From Auanema rhodensis (Eukaryota; Nematoda; Chromadorea; Rhabditida; Rhabditidae): DNA of 64,000 nt. Position numbers and translations under genes: made by a program. Under the pieces are notes generated by a model, which saw only the letters and a list, made by a program, of their open reading frames with translations, was not told the origin of the DNA and searched no databases. Numbering within the stretch: position 1 is the stretch's first letter; every line of letters starts with the position of its first letter. Positions 21,649 through 36,256 of this stretch are shown in pieces. The stretch lies in contig CAXKVF010000081.1 of NCBI GenBank assembly GCA_964057225.1, positions 62,001-126,000 of the forward strand, given 5' to 3'.

Positions 21649-24600
21649 AAAACCGCATCTCTTTATCTTTCACGTGAAGCGAGTTACATACCAAGTGCAC
21701 ATCACGTGTACATTTAATTAGCATAAATTAAAGTTCACGTAAATTTCAAAGTCATGGTTACCATGAACCAATATCAATAAAAATTTGTTTTTAGACTAAT
21801 ATGGACATGGGGAATCTAATTTTGAAAACCGCATCTCTTTATCTTTCACGTGAAGCGAGTTACATACCAAGTGCACATCACGTGTACATTTAATTAGCAT
21901 AAATTAAAGTTCACGTAAATTTCAAAGTCATGGTTACCATGAACCAATATCAATAAAAATTTGTTTTTAGACTAATATGGACATGGGGAATCTAATTTTG
22001 AAAACCGCATCACTTTATCTTTCACGTGTAGCGAGTTACATACCAAGTGCACATCACGTGTACATTTAATTAGCATAAATTAAAGTTCACGTAAATTTCA
22101 AAGTCATGGTTACCATGCACCAATATCAATAAAAATTTGTTTTTAGACTAATATGGACATGGGGAATCTAATTTTGAAAACCGCATCTCTTTATATTTCA
22201 CGTGAAGCGAGTTACATACCGAGTGCACATCACGTGTACATTTAATTAGCATAAATTAAAGTTCACGTAAATTTCAAAGTCATGGTTACCATGAACCAAT
22301 ATCAATAAAAATTTGTTTTTAGACTAATATGGACATGGGGAATCTAATTTTGAAAACCGCATCTCTTTATCTTTCACGTGAAGCGAGTTACATACCAAGT
22401 GCACATCACGTGTACATTTAATTAGCATAAATTAAAGTTCACGTAAATTTCAAAGTCATGGTTACCATGCACCAATATCAATAAAAATTTGTTTTTAGAC
22501 TAATATGGACATGGGGAATCTAATTTTGAAAACCGCATCTCTTTATCTTCCACGTGAAGCGAGTTATATACCAAGTGCACATCACGTGTACATTTAATTA
22601 GCATAAATTAAAGTTCACGTAAATTTCAAAGTCATGGTTACCATGAACCAATATCAATAAAAATTTGTTTTTAGACTAATATGTACATGGGGAATCTAAT
22701 TTTGAAAACCGCATCTCTTTATCTCTCACGTGAAGCGAGTTACATACCAAGTGCACATCACGTGTACATTTAATTAGCATAAATTAAAGTTCACGTAAAT
22801 TTCAAAGTCATGGTTACCATGCACCAATATCAATAAAAATCTGTTTTTAGACTAATATGGACATGGGGAATCTAATTTTGAAAACCGCATCTCTTTATCT
22901 TTCACGTGAAGCGAGTTACATACCAAGTGCACATCACGTGTACATTTAATTAGCATAAATTAAAGTTCACGTAAATTTCAAAGTCATGGTTACCATGCAC
23001 CAATATCAATAAAAATTTGTTTTTAGACTAATATGGACATGGGGAATCTAATTTTGAAAACCGCATCTCTTTATCTTTCACGTGAAGCGAGTTACATATC
23101 AAGTGCACATCACGTGTACATTTAATTAGCATAAATTAAAGTTCACGTAAATTTCAAAGTCATGGTTACCATTAACCAATATCAATAAAAATTTGTTTTT
23201 AGACTAATATGGACATGGGGAATCTAATTTTGAAAACCGCATCTCTTTATCTTTCACGTGAAGCGAGTTACATACCAAGTGCACATCACGTGTACATTTA
23301 ATTAGCATAAATTAAAGTTCACGTAAATTTCAAAGTCATGGTTACCATGCACCAATATCAATAAAAATTTGTTTTTAGACTAATATGGACATGGGGAATC
23401 TAATTTTGAAAACCGCATCTCTTTATCTTTCACGTGAAGCGAGTTACATACCAAGTGCACATCACGTGCACATTTAATTAGCATAAATTAAAGTTCACGT
23501 AAATTTCAAAGTCATGGTTACCATGAACCAATATCAATAAAAATTTGTTTTTAGACTAATATGTACATGGGGAATCTAATTTTGAAAACCGCATCTCTTT
23601 ATCTTTCACGTGAAGCGAGTTACATACCAAGTGCACATCACGTGTACAATTAATTAGCATAAATTAAAGTTCACGTAAATTTCAAAGTCATGGTTACCAT
23701 GAACCAATATCAATAAAAATTTGTTTTTAGACTAATATGGACATGGGGAATCTAATTTTGAAAACCGCATTTCTTTATCTTTCACGTGAAGCGAGTTACA
23801 TACCAAGTGCACATCACGTGTACATTTAATTAGCATAAATTAAAGTTCACGTAAATTTCAAAGTCATGGTTACCATGAACCAATATCAATAAAAATTTGT
23901 TTTTAGACTAATATGGACATGGGGAATCAAATTTTGAAAACCGCTTCTCTTTATCTTTCACGTGAAGCGAGTTACATACCAAGTGCACATCACGTGTACA
24001 TTTAATTAGCATAAATTAAAGTTCACGTAAATTTCAAAGTCATGGTTACCATGAACCAATATCAATAAAAATTTGTTTTTAGACTAATATGGACATGGGG
24101 AATCTAATTTTGAAAACCGCATCACTTTATCTTTCACGTGAAGCGAGTTACATACCAAGTGCACATCACGTGTACATTTAATTAGCATAAATTAAAGTTC
24201 ACGTAAATTTCAAAGTCATGGTTACCATGCACCAATATCAATAAAAATTTGTTTTTAGACTAATATGGACATGGGGAATCTAATGTTGAAAACCGCATCT
24301 CTTTATCTTTCACGTGAAGCGAGTTACATACCAAGTGCACATCACGTGTACATTTAATTAGCATAAATTAAAGTTCACGTAAATTTCAAAGTCATGGTTA
24401 CCATGAACCAATATCAATAAAAATTTGTTTTTAGACTAATATGGACATGGGGAATCTAATTTTGAAAACCGCATCTCTTTATCTTTCACGTGAAGCGAGT
24501 TACATACCAAGTGCACATCACGTCTACATTTAATTAGCATAAATTAAAGTTCACGTAAATTTCAAAGTCATGGTTACCATGCACCAATATCAATAAAAAT

Positions 24601-27600
24601 TTGTTTTTAGACTAATATGGACATGGGGAATCTAATGTTGAAAACCGCATCTCTTTATCTTTCACGTGAAGCGAGTTACATACCAAGTGCACATCACGTG
24701 TACATTTAATTAGCATAAATTAAAGTTCACGTAAATTTCAAAGTCATGGTTACCATGAACCAATATCAATAAAAATTTGTTTTTAGACTAATATGGACAT
24801 GGGGAATCAAATTTTGAAAACCGCATCTCTTTATCTTTCACGTGAAGCGAGTTACATACCAAGTGCACATCACGTGTACATTTAATTAGCATAAATTAAA
24901 GTTCACGTAAATTTCAAAGTCATGGTTACCATGAACCAATATCAATAAAAATTTGTTTTTAGACTAATATGGACATGGGGAATCTAATTTTGAAAACCGC
25001 ATCTCTTTATCTTTCACGTGAAGCGAGTTACATACCAAGTGCACATCACGTCTACATTTAATTAGCATAAATTAAAGTTCACGTAAATTTCAAAGTCATG
25101 GTTACCATGCACCAATATCAATAAAAATTTGTTTTTAGACTAATATGGACATGGGGAATCTAATGTTGAAAACCGCATCTCTTTATCTTTCACGTGAAGC
25201 GAGTTACATACCAAGTGCACATCACGTGTACATTTAATTAGCATAAATTAAAGTTCACGTAAATTTCAAAGTCATGGTTACCATGAACCAATATCAATAA
25301 AAATTTGTTTTTAGACTAATATGGACATGGGGAATCAAATTTTGAAAACCGCATCTCTTTATCTTTCACGTGAAGCGAGTTACATACCAAGTGCACATCA
25401 CGTGTACATTTAATTAGCATAAATTAAAGTTCACGTAAATTTCAAAGTCATGGTTACCATGAACCAATATCAATACAAATTTGTTTTTAGACTAATATGG
25501 ACATGGGGAATCTAATTTTGAAAACCGCATCACTTTATCTTTCACGTGAAGCGAGTTACATACCAAGTGCACATCACGTGTACATTTAATTAGCATAAAT
25601 TAAAGTTCACGTAAATTTCAAAGTCATGGTTACCATGCACCAATATCAATAAAAATTTGTTTTTAGACTAATATGGACATGGGGAATCTAATGTTAAAAA
25701 CCGCATCTCTTTATCTTTCACGTGAAGCAAGTTACATACCAAGTGCACATCACGTGTACATTTAATTAGCATAAATTAAAGTTCACGTAAATTTCGAAGT
25801 CATGGTTACCATGCACCAATATCAATAAAAATTTGTTTTTAGACTAATATGGACATGGGGAATCTAATGTTAAAAACCGAATCTCTTTATCTTTCACGTG
25901 AAGCGAGTTACATACCAAGTGCACATCACGTGTACATTTAATTAGCATAAATTAAAGTTCACGTAAATTTCAAAGTCATGGTTACCATGCACCAATATCA
26001 ATAAAAATTTGTTTTTAGACTAATATGGACATGGGGAATCTAATGTTGAAAACCGCATCTCTTTATCTTTCACGTGAAGCGAGTTACATACCAAGTGCAC
26101 ATCACGTGTACATTTAATTAGCATAAATTAAAGTTCACGTAAATTTCAAAGTCATGGTTACCATGAACCAATATCAATACAAATTTGTTTTTAGACTAAT
26201 ATGGACATGGGGAATCTAATTTTGAAAACCGCATCACTTTATCTTTCACGTGAAGCGAGTTACATACCAAGTGCACATCACGTGTACATTTAATTAGCAT
26301 AAATTAAAGTTCACGTAAATTTCAAAGTCATGGTTACCATGCACCAATATCAATAAAAATTTGTTTTTAGACTAATATGGACATGGGGAATCTAATGTTG
26401 AAAACCGCATCTCTTTATCTTTCACGTGAAGCGAGTTACATACCAAGTGCACATCACGTGTACATTTAATTAGCATAAATTAAAGTTCACGTAAATTTCA
26501 AAGTCATGGTTACCATGCACCAATATCAATAAAAATTTGTTTTTAGACTAATATGGACATGGGAAATCTAATGTTGAAAACCGCATCTCTTTATCTTTCA
26601 CGTGAAGCGAGTTACATACCAAGTGCACATCACGTGTACATTTAATTAGCATAAATTAAAGTTCACGTAAATTTCAAAGTCATGGTTACCATGCACCAAT
26701 ATCAATATAAATTTGTTTTTAGACTAATATGGACATGGGGAATCTAATGTTGAAAACCGCATCTCTTTATCTTTCACGTGAAGCGAGTTACATACCAAGT
26801 GCACATCACGTGTACATTTAATTAGCATAAATTAAAGTTCACGTAAATTTCAACGTCATGGTTACCATGAACCAATATCAATACAAATTTGTTTTTAGAC
26901 TAATATGGACATGGGGAATCTAATTTTGAAAACCGCATCACTTTATCTTTCACGTGAAGCGAGTTACATACCAAGTGCACATCACGTGTACATTTAATTA
27001 GCATAAATTAAAGTTCACGTAAATTTCAAAGTCATGGTTACCATGCACCAATATCAATAAAAATTTGTTTTTAGACTAATATGGACATGGGGAATCTAAT
27101 TTTGAAAACCGCATCACTTTATCTTTCACGTGAAGCGAGTTACATACCAAGTGCACATCACGTGTACATTTAATTAGCATAAATTAAAGTTCACGTAAAT
27201 TTCAAAGTCATGGTTACCATGCACCAATATCAATAAAAATTTGTTTTTAGACTAATATGGACATGGGGAATCTAATGTTGAAAACCGCATCTCTTTATCT
27301 TTCACGTGAAGCGAGTTACATACCAAGTGCACATCACGTGTACATTTAATTAGCATAAATTAAAGTTCACGTAAATTTCAAAGTCATGGTTACCATGAAC
27401 CAATATCAATACAAATTTGTTTTTAGACTAATATGGACATGGGGAATCTAATGTTGAAAACCGCATCTCTTTATCTTTCACGTGAAGCGAGTTACATACC
27501 AAGTGCACATCACGTGTACATTTAATTAGCATAAATTAAAGTTCACGTAAATTTCAAAGTCATGGTTACCATGAACCAATATCAATAAAAATTTGTTTTT

Positions 27601-28160
27601 AGACTAATATGGACATGGGGAATCTAATTTTGAAAACCGCATCTCTTTATCTTTCACGTGAAGCGAGTTACATACCAAGTGCACATCACGTGTACATTTA
27701 ATTAGCATAAATTAAAGTTCACGTAAATTTCAAAGTCATGGTTACCATGCACCAATATCAATAAAAATTTGTTTTTAGACTAATATGGACATGGGGAATC
27801 TAATGTTGAAAACCGCATCTCTTTATCTTTCATGTGAAGCGAGTTACATACCAAGTGCACATCACGTGTACATTTAATTAGCATAAATTAAAGTTCACGT
27901 AAATTTCAAAGTCATGGTTACCATGAACCAATATCAATAAAAATTTGTTTTTAGACTAATATGGACATGGGGAATCAAATTTTGAAAACCGCATCTCTTT
28001 ATCTTTTACGGGAAGCGAGTTACATACCAAGTGCACATCACGTGTACATTTAATTAGCATAAATTAAAGTTCACGTAAATTTCAACGTCATGGTTACCAT
28101 GAACCAATATCAATACAAATTTGTTTTTAGACTAATATGGACATGGGGAATCTAATTTTG
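21649..28160 (+). repeat. Start of the right domain (118A-rich)
   Basis: From 21649 most monomers carry 118A (CATGAACC) or 118C (CATGCACC), while 117T118A becomes rare. New markers appear: 12A, 29T, 19A, 22C with 39T, 61C, 65A, 9T, 60C, 169A, 173G, 176A, 100G and 132C. A short left-domain relic (137C, consensus, 43T/117T118A) sits at 22705-23232. Overall copy-to-copy identity stays high across the transition, and the register is unbroken. Confidence 0.85.
21825..26224 (+). repeat. Copy A of the long duplication at offset 32,560 bp
   Basis: Rare markers here recur exactly 32,560 bp (185 monomers) downstream: 12A/29T at 22001 and 54561, CACGTGCACA (61C) at 23469 and 56029, CCGCTTCTCT at 23941 and 56501, CGTCTACATT at 24521 and 57081, and TTCGAAGT at about 25791 and 58351. 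A few monomers near the right end differ in class, so the match is mosaic there. Copy A also has private changes: 21C at 22705 and 8A at 25873. Confidence 0.9.
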
Positions 28161-30272
28161 AAAACCGCATCACTTTATCTTTCACGTGAAGCGAGTTACA
28201 TACCAAGTGCACATCACGTGTACATTTAATTAGCATAAATTAAAGTTCACGTAAATTTCAAAGTCATGGTTACCATGAACCAATATCAATAAAAATTTGT
28301 TTTTAGACTAATATGTACATGGGGAATCTAATTTTGAAAACCGCATCTCTTTATCTTTCACGTGAAGCGAGTTACATACCAAGTGCACATCACGTGTACA
28401 TTTAATTAGCATAAATTAAAGTTCACGTAAAATTCAAAGTCATGGTTACCATGCACCAATATCAATAAAAATTTGTTTTTAGACTAATATGGACATGGGG
28501 AATCTAATTTTGAAAACCGCATCTCTTTATCTTTCACGTGAAGCGAGTTACATACCAAGTGCACATCACGTGTACATTTAATTAGCATAAATTAAAGTTC
28601 ACGTAAATTTCAAAGTCATGGTTACCATGAACCAATATCAATACAAATTTGTTTTTAGACTAATATGGACATGGGGAATCTAATGTTGAAAACCGCATCT
28701 CTTTATCTTTCACGTGAAGCGAGTTACATACCAAGTGCACATCACGTGTACATTTAATTAGCATAAATTAAAGTTCACGTAAATTTCAAAGTCATGGTTA
28801 CCATGAACCAATATCAATAAAAATTTGTTTTTAGACTAATATGGACATGGGGAATCTAATTTTGAAAACCGCATCTCTTTATCTTTCACGTGAAGCGAGT
28901 TACATACCAAGTGCACATCACGTGTACATTTAATTAGCATAAATTAAAGTTCACGTAAATTTCAAAGTCATGGTTACCATGCACCAATATCAATAAAAAT
29001 TTGTTTTTAGACTAATATGGACATGGGGAATCTAATGTTGAAAACCGCATCTCTTTATCTTTCATGTGAAGCGAGTTACATACCAAGTGCACATCACGTG
29101 TACATTTAATTAGCATAAATTAAAGTTCACGTAAATTTCAAAGTCATGGTTACCATGAACCAATATCAATAAAAATTTGTTTTTAGACTAATATGGACAT
29201 GGGGAATCAAATTTTGAAAACCGCATCTCTTTATCTTTTACGGGAAGCGAGTTACATACCAAGTGCACATCACGTGTACATTTAATTAGCATAAATTAAA
29301 GTTCACGTAAATTTCAAAGTCATGGTTACCATGCACCAATATCAATAAAAATTTGTTTTTAGACTAATATGCACATGGGGAATCTAATTTTGAAAACCGC
29401 ATCTCTTTATCTTTCACGTGAAGCGAGTTACATACCAAGTGCACATCACGTGTACATTTAATTAGCATAAATTAAAGTTCACGTAAATTTCAAAGTCATG
29501 GTTACCATGAACCAATATCAATAAAAATTTGTTTTTAGACTAATATGTACATGGGGAATCTAATTTTGAAAACCGCATCTCTTTATCTTTCACGTGAAGC
29601 GAGTTACATACCAAGTGCACATCACGTGTACATTTAATTAGCATAAATTAAAGTTCACGTAAAATTCAAAGTCATGGTTACCATGCACCAATATCAATAA
29701 AAATTTGTTTTTAGACTAATATGGACATGGGGAATCTAATTTTGAAAACCGCATCTCTTTATCTTTCACGTGAAGCGAGTTACATACCAAGTGCACATCA
29801 CGTGTACATTTAATTAGCATAAATTAAAGTTCACGTAAATTTCAAAGTCATGGTTACCATGCACCAATATCAATAAAAATTTGTTTTTAGACTAATATGG
29901 ACATGGGGAATCTAATTTTGAAAACCGCATCTCTTTATCTTTCACGTGAAGCGAGTTACATACCGAGTGCACATCACGTGTACAATTAATTAGCATAAAT
30001 TAAAGTTCACGTAAATTTCAAAGTCATGGTTACCATGAACCAATATCAATAAAAATTTGTTTTTAGACTAATATGGACATGGGGAATCTAATTTTGAAAA
30101 CCGCATCTCTTTATCTTTCACGTGAAGCGAGTTACATACCAAGTGCACATCACGTGTACATTTAATTAGCATAAATTAAAGTTCACGTAAATTTCAAAGT
30201 CATGGTTACCATGCACCAATATCAATAAAAATTTGTTTTTAGACTAATATGGACATGGGGAATCTAATTTTG
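28161..30272 (+). repeat. 12-mer unit, copy 1 (2,112 bp)
   Basis: The class order is 12A/118A/156T; 96A; 118A/132C/173G; 118A; 173G; 25T/118A/169A; 23T/27G/156C; 118A/156T; 96A; consensus; 45G/65A/118A; consensus. The identical 12-class order occurs at 39953-42064 and again at 42065-44176, where the first monomer lacks 12A. In this copy the unit flows directly into the 17-mer region. Confidence 0.88.
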
Positions 30273-32208
30273 AAAACCGCATCTCTTTATCTTTCACGTG
30301 AAGCGAGTTACATACCAAGAGCACATCACGTGTACATTTAATTAGCATGAATTAAAGTTCACGTAAATTTCAAAGTCATGGTTACCATGAACCAATATCA
30401 ATAAAAATTTGTTTTTAGACTAATATGGACATGGGGAATCTAATTTTGAAAACCGCATCTCTTTATCTTTCACGTGAAGCGAGTTACATACCAAGTGCAC
30501 ATCACGTGTACATTTAATAAGCATAAATTAAAGTTCACGTAAATTTCAAAGTCATGGTTACCATGCACCAATATCAATAAAAATTTTTTTTTAGACTAAT
30601 ATGGACATGGGGAATCTAATTTTGGAAACCGCATCTCTTTATCTTTCACGTGAAGCGAGTTACATACCGAGTGCACATCACGTGTACAATTAATTAGCAT
30701 AAATTAAAGTTCACGTAAATTTCAAAGTCATGGTTACCATGAACCAATATCAATAAAAATTTGTTTTTAGACTAATATGGACATGGGGAATCTAATTTTG
30801 AAAACCGCATCTCTTTATCTTTCACGTGAAGCGAGTTACATACCAAGTGCACATCACGTGTACATTTAATAAGCATAAATTAAAGTTCACGTAAATTTCA
30901 AAGTCATGGTTACCATGCACCAATATCAATAAAAATTTGTTTTTAGACTAATATGGACATGGGGAATCTAATTTTGAAAACCGCATCTCTTTATCTTTCA
31001 CGTGAAGCGAGTTACATACCAAGTGCACATCACGTGTACATTTAATTAGCATAAATTAAAGTTCACGTAAATTTCAAAGTCATGGTTACCATGAACCAAT
31101 ATCAATGAAAATTTGTTTTTAGACTAATATGGACATGGGGAATCAAATTTTGAAAACCGCATCTCTTTATCTTTCACGTGAAGCAAGTTACATACCAAGT
31201 GCACATCACGTGTACATTTAATTAGCATAAATTAAAGTTCACGTAAATTTCAAAGTCATGGTTACCATGCACCAATATCAATAAAAAATTGTTTTTAGAC
31301 TAATATGGACATGGGGAATCTAATTTTGAAAACCGCATCTCTTTATCTTTCACGTGAAGCGAGTTACATACCGAGTGCACATCACGTGTACAATTAATTA
31401 GCATAAATTAAAGTTCACGTAAATTTCAAAGTCATGGTTACCATGAACCAATATCAATAAAAATTTGTTTTTAGACTAATATGGACATGGGGAATCAAAT
31501 TTTGAAAACCGCATCTCTTTATCTTTCACGTGAAGCGAGTTACATACCAAGTGCACATCACGTGTACATTTAATTAGCATAAATTAAAGTTCACGTAAAT
31601 TTCAAAGTCATGGTTACCATGCACCAATATCAATAAAAATTTGTTTTTAGACTAATATGGACATGGGGAATCTAATGTTAAAAACCGCATCTCTTTATCT
31701 TTCACTTGAAGCGAGTTACATACCGAGTGCACATCACGTGTACAATTAATTAGCATAAATTAAAGTTCACGTAAATTTCAAAGTCATGGTTACCATGAAC
31801 CAATATCAATAAAAATTTGTTTTTAGACTAATATGGACATGGGGAATCTAATTTTGAAAACCGCATCTCTTTATCTTTCACGTGAAGCGAGTTACATACC
31901 AAGTGCACATCACGTGTACATTTAATTAGCATAAATTAAAGTTCACGTAAATTTCAAAGTCATGGTTACCATGCACCAATATCAATAAAAATTTGTTTTT
32001 AGACTAATATGGACATGGGGAATCTAATTTTGAAAACCGCATCTCTTTATCTTTCACGTGAAGCGAGTTACATACCAAGTGCACATCACGTGTACATTTA
32101 ATTAGCATAAATTAAAGTTCACGTAAATTTCAAAGTCATGGTTACCATGAACCAATATCAATAAAAATTTGTTTTTAGACTAATATGGACATGGGGAATC
32201 AAATTTTG
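29217..32208 (+). repeat. 17-mer higher-order unit, copy 1 (2,992 bp)
   Basis: Starting with the TTTTACGGGAAG monomer (23T/27G, 156C), seventeen monomers run through 156T, 96A, 45G/65A, 48A, 71A/139T, 1G, 71A, 131G/169A, 33A/136A, 45G/65A/169A, 173G/176A and 45G/65A classes. The first sixteen recur in the same order at 32209-35024. Private changes here include 77G at 30273 and 26T (CACTTGAA) at 31681. Confidence 0.9.
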
Positions 32209-35024
32209 AAAACCGCATCTCTTTATCTTTTACGGGAAGCGAGTTACATACCAAGTGCACATCACGTGTACATTTAATTAGCATAAATTAAAGTTCACGT
32301 AAATTTCAAAGTCATGGTTACCATGCACCAATATCAATAAAAATTTGTTTTTAGACTAATATGCACATGGGGAATCTAATTTTGAAAACCGCATCTCTTT
32401 ATCTTTCACGTGAAGCGAGTTACATACCAAGTGCACATCACGTGTACATTTAATTAGCATAAATTAAAGTTCACGTAAATTTCAAAGTCATGGTTACCAT
32501 GAACCAATATCAATAAAAATTTGTTTTTAGACTAATATGTACATGGGGAATCTAATTTTGAAAACCGCATCTCTTTATCTTTCACGTGAAGCGAGTTACA
32601 TACCAAGTGCACATCACGTGTACATTTAATTAGCATAAATTAAAGTTCACGTAAAATTCAAAGTCATGGTTACCATGCACCAATATCAATAAAAATTTGT
32701 TTTTAGACTAATATGGACATGGGGAATCTAATTTTGAAAACCGCATCTCTTTATCTTTCACGTGAAGCGAGTTACATACCAAGTGCACATCACGTGTACA
32801 TTTAATTAGCATAAATTAAAGTTCACGTAAATTTCAAAGTCATGGTTACCATGCACCAATATCAATAAAAATTTGTTTTTAGACTAATATGGACATGGGG
32901 AATCTAATTTTGAAAACCGCATCTCTTTATCTTTCACGTGAAGCGAGTTACATACCGAGTGCACATCACGTGTACAATTAATTAGCATAAATTAAAGTTC
33001 ACGTAAATTTCAAAGTCATGGTTACCATGAACCAATATCAATAAAAATTTGTTTTTAGACTAATATGGACATGGGGAATCTAATTTTGAAAACCGCATCT
33101 CTTTATCTTTCACGTGAAGCGAGTTACATACCAAGTGCACATCACGTGTACATTTAATTAGCATAAATTAAAGTTCACGTAAATTTCAAAGTCATGGTTA
33201 CCATGCACCAATATCAATAAAAATTTGTTTTTAGACTAATATGGACATGGGGAATCTAATTTTGAAAACCGCATCTCTTTATCTTTCACGTGAAGCGAGT
33301 TACATACCAAGAGCACATCACGTGTACATTTAATTAGCATAAATTAAAGTTCACGTAAATTTCAAAGTCATGGTTACCATGAACCAATATCAATAAAAAT
33401 TTGTTTTTAGACTAATATGGACATGGGGAATCTAATTTTGAAAACCGCATCTCTTTATCTTTCACGTGAAGCGAGTTACATACCAAGTGCACATCACGTG
33501 TACATTTAATAAGCATAAATTAAAGTTCACGTAAATTTCAAAGTCATGGTTACCATGCACCAATATCAATAAAAATTTTTTTTTAGACTAATATGGACAT
33601 GGGGAATCTAATTTTGGAAACCGCATCTCTTTATCTTTCACGTGAAGCGAGTTACATACCGAGTGCACATCACGTGTACAATTAATTAGCATAAATTAAA
33701 GTTCACGTAAATTTCAAAGTCATGGTTACCATGAACCAATATCAATAAAAATTTGTTTTTAGACTAATATGGACATGGGGAATCTAATTTTGAAAACCGC
33801 ATCTCTTTATCTTTCACGTGAAGCGAGTTACATACCAAGTGCACATCACGTGTACATTTAATAAGCATAAATTAAAGTTCACGTAAATTTCAAAGTCATG
33901 GTTACCATGCACCAATATCAATAAAAATTTGTTTTTAGACTAATATGGACATGGGGAATCTAATTTTGAAAACCGCATCTCTTTATCTTTCACGTGAAGC
34001 GAGTTACATACCAAGTGCACATCACGTGTACATTTAATTAGCATAAATTAAAGTTCACGTAAATTTCAAAGTCATGGTTACCATGAACCAATATCAATGA
34101 AAATTTGTTTTTAGACTAATATGGACATGGGGAATCAAATTTTGAAAACCGCATCTCTTTATCTTTCACGTGAAGCAAGTTACATACCAAGTGCACATCA
34201 CGTGTACATTTAATTAGCATAAATTAAAGTTCACGTAAATTTCAAAGTCATGGTTACCATGCACCAATATCAATAAAAAATTGTTTTTAGACTAATATGG
34301 ACATGGGGAATCTAATTTTGAAAACCGCATCTCTTTATCTTTCACGTGAAGCGAGTTACATACCGAGTGCACATCACGTGTACAATTAATTAGCATAAAT
34401 TAAAGTTCACGTAAATTTCAAAGTCATGGTTACCATGAACCAATATCAATAAAAATTTGTTTTTAGACTAATATGGACATGGGGAATCAAATTTTGAAAA
34501 CCGCATCTCTTTATCTTTCACGTGAAGCGAGTTACATACCAAGTGCACATCACGTGTACATTTAATTAGCATAAATTAAAGTTCACGTAAATTTCAAAGT
34601 CATGGTTACCATGCACCAATATCAATAAAAATTTGTTTTTAGACTAATATGGACATGGGGAATCTAATGTTAAAAACCGCATCTCTTTATCTTTCACGTG
34701 AAGCGAGTTACATACCGAGTGCACATCACGTGTACAATTAATTAGCATAAATTAAAGTTCACGTAAATTTCAAAGTCATGGTTACCATGAACCAATATCA
34801 ATAAAAATTTGTTTTTAGACTAATATGGACATGGGGAATCTAATTTTGAAAACCGCATCTCTTTATCTTTCACGTGAAGCGAGTTACATACCAAGTGCAC
34901 ATCACGTGTACATTTAATTAGCATAAATTAAAGTTCACGTAAATTTCAAAGTCATGGTTACCATGCACCAATATCAATAAAAATTTGTTTTTAGACTAAT
35001 ATGGACATGGGGAATCTAATTTTG
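32209..35024 (+). repeat. 17-mer unit, copy 2 (sixteen matching monomers)
   Basis: The match to 29217-32032 is monomer by monomer at an offset of 2,992 bp. Shared rare markers are TTTTTTTTT at m136-144 (30449 and 33441), GGAAACC (1G, 30625 and 33617), CAATGAAAA (31105 and 34097) and AAAAAATTG. The expected seventeenth monomer (118A/169A) is replaced by 136A monomers at 35025 and 35201. Confidence 0.9.
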
Positions 35025-36256
35025 AAAACCGCATCTCTTTATCTTTCACGTGAAGCGAGTTACATACCAAGTGCACATCACGTGTACATTTAATTAGCAT
35101 AAATTAAAGTTCACGTAAATTTCAAAGTCATGGTTACCATGCACCAATATCAATAAAAAATTGTTTTTAGACTAATATGGACATGGGGAATCTAATTTTG
35201 AAAACCGCATCTCTTTATCTTTCACGTGAAGCGAGTTACATACCAAGTGCACATCACGTGTACATTTAATTAGCATAAATTAAAGTTCACGTAAATTTCA
35301 AAGTCATGGTTACCATGCACCAATATCAATAAAAAATTGTTTTTAGACTAATATGGACATGGGGAATCTAATTTTGAAAACCGCATCTCTTTATCTTTCA
35401 CGTGAAGCGAGTTACATACCGAGTGCACATCACGTGTACAATTAATTAGCATAAATTAAAGTTCACGTAAATTTCAAAGTCATGGTTACCATGAACCAAT
35501 ATCAATAAAAATTTGTTTTTAGACTAATATGGACATGGGGAATCAAATTTTGAAAACCGCATCTCTTTATCTTTTACGTGAAGCGAGTTACATACCAAGT
35601 GCACATCACGTGTACATTTAATTAGCATAAATTAAAGTTCACGTAAATTTCAAAGTCATGGTTACCATGCACCAATATCAATAAAAATTTGTTTTTAGAC
35701 TAATATGCACATGGGGAATCTAATTTTGAAAACCGCATCTCTTTATCTTTCACGTGAAGCGAGTTACATACCAAGTGCACATCACGTGTACATTTAATTA
35801 GCATAAATTAAAGTTCACGTAAATTTCAAAGTCATGGTTACCATGAACCAATATCAATAAAAATTTGTTTTTAGACTAATATGGACATGGGGAATCAAAT
35901 TTTGAAAACCGCATCTCTTTATCTTTTACGTGAAGCAAGTTACATACCAAGTGCACATCACGTGTACATTTAATTAGCATAAATTAAAGTTCACGTAAAT
36001 TTCAAAGTCATGGTTACCATGCACCAATATCAATAAAAATTTGTTTTTAGACTAATATGCACATGGGGAATCTAATTTTGAAAACCGCATCTCTTTATCT
36101 TTCACGTGAAGCGAGTTACATACCAAGTGCACATCACGTGTACATTTAATTAGCATAAATTAAAGTTCACGTAAATTTCAAAGTCATGGTTACCATGAAC
36201 CAATATCAATAAAAATTTGTTTTTAGACTAATATGGACATGGGGAATCAAATTTTG

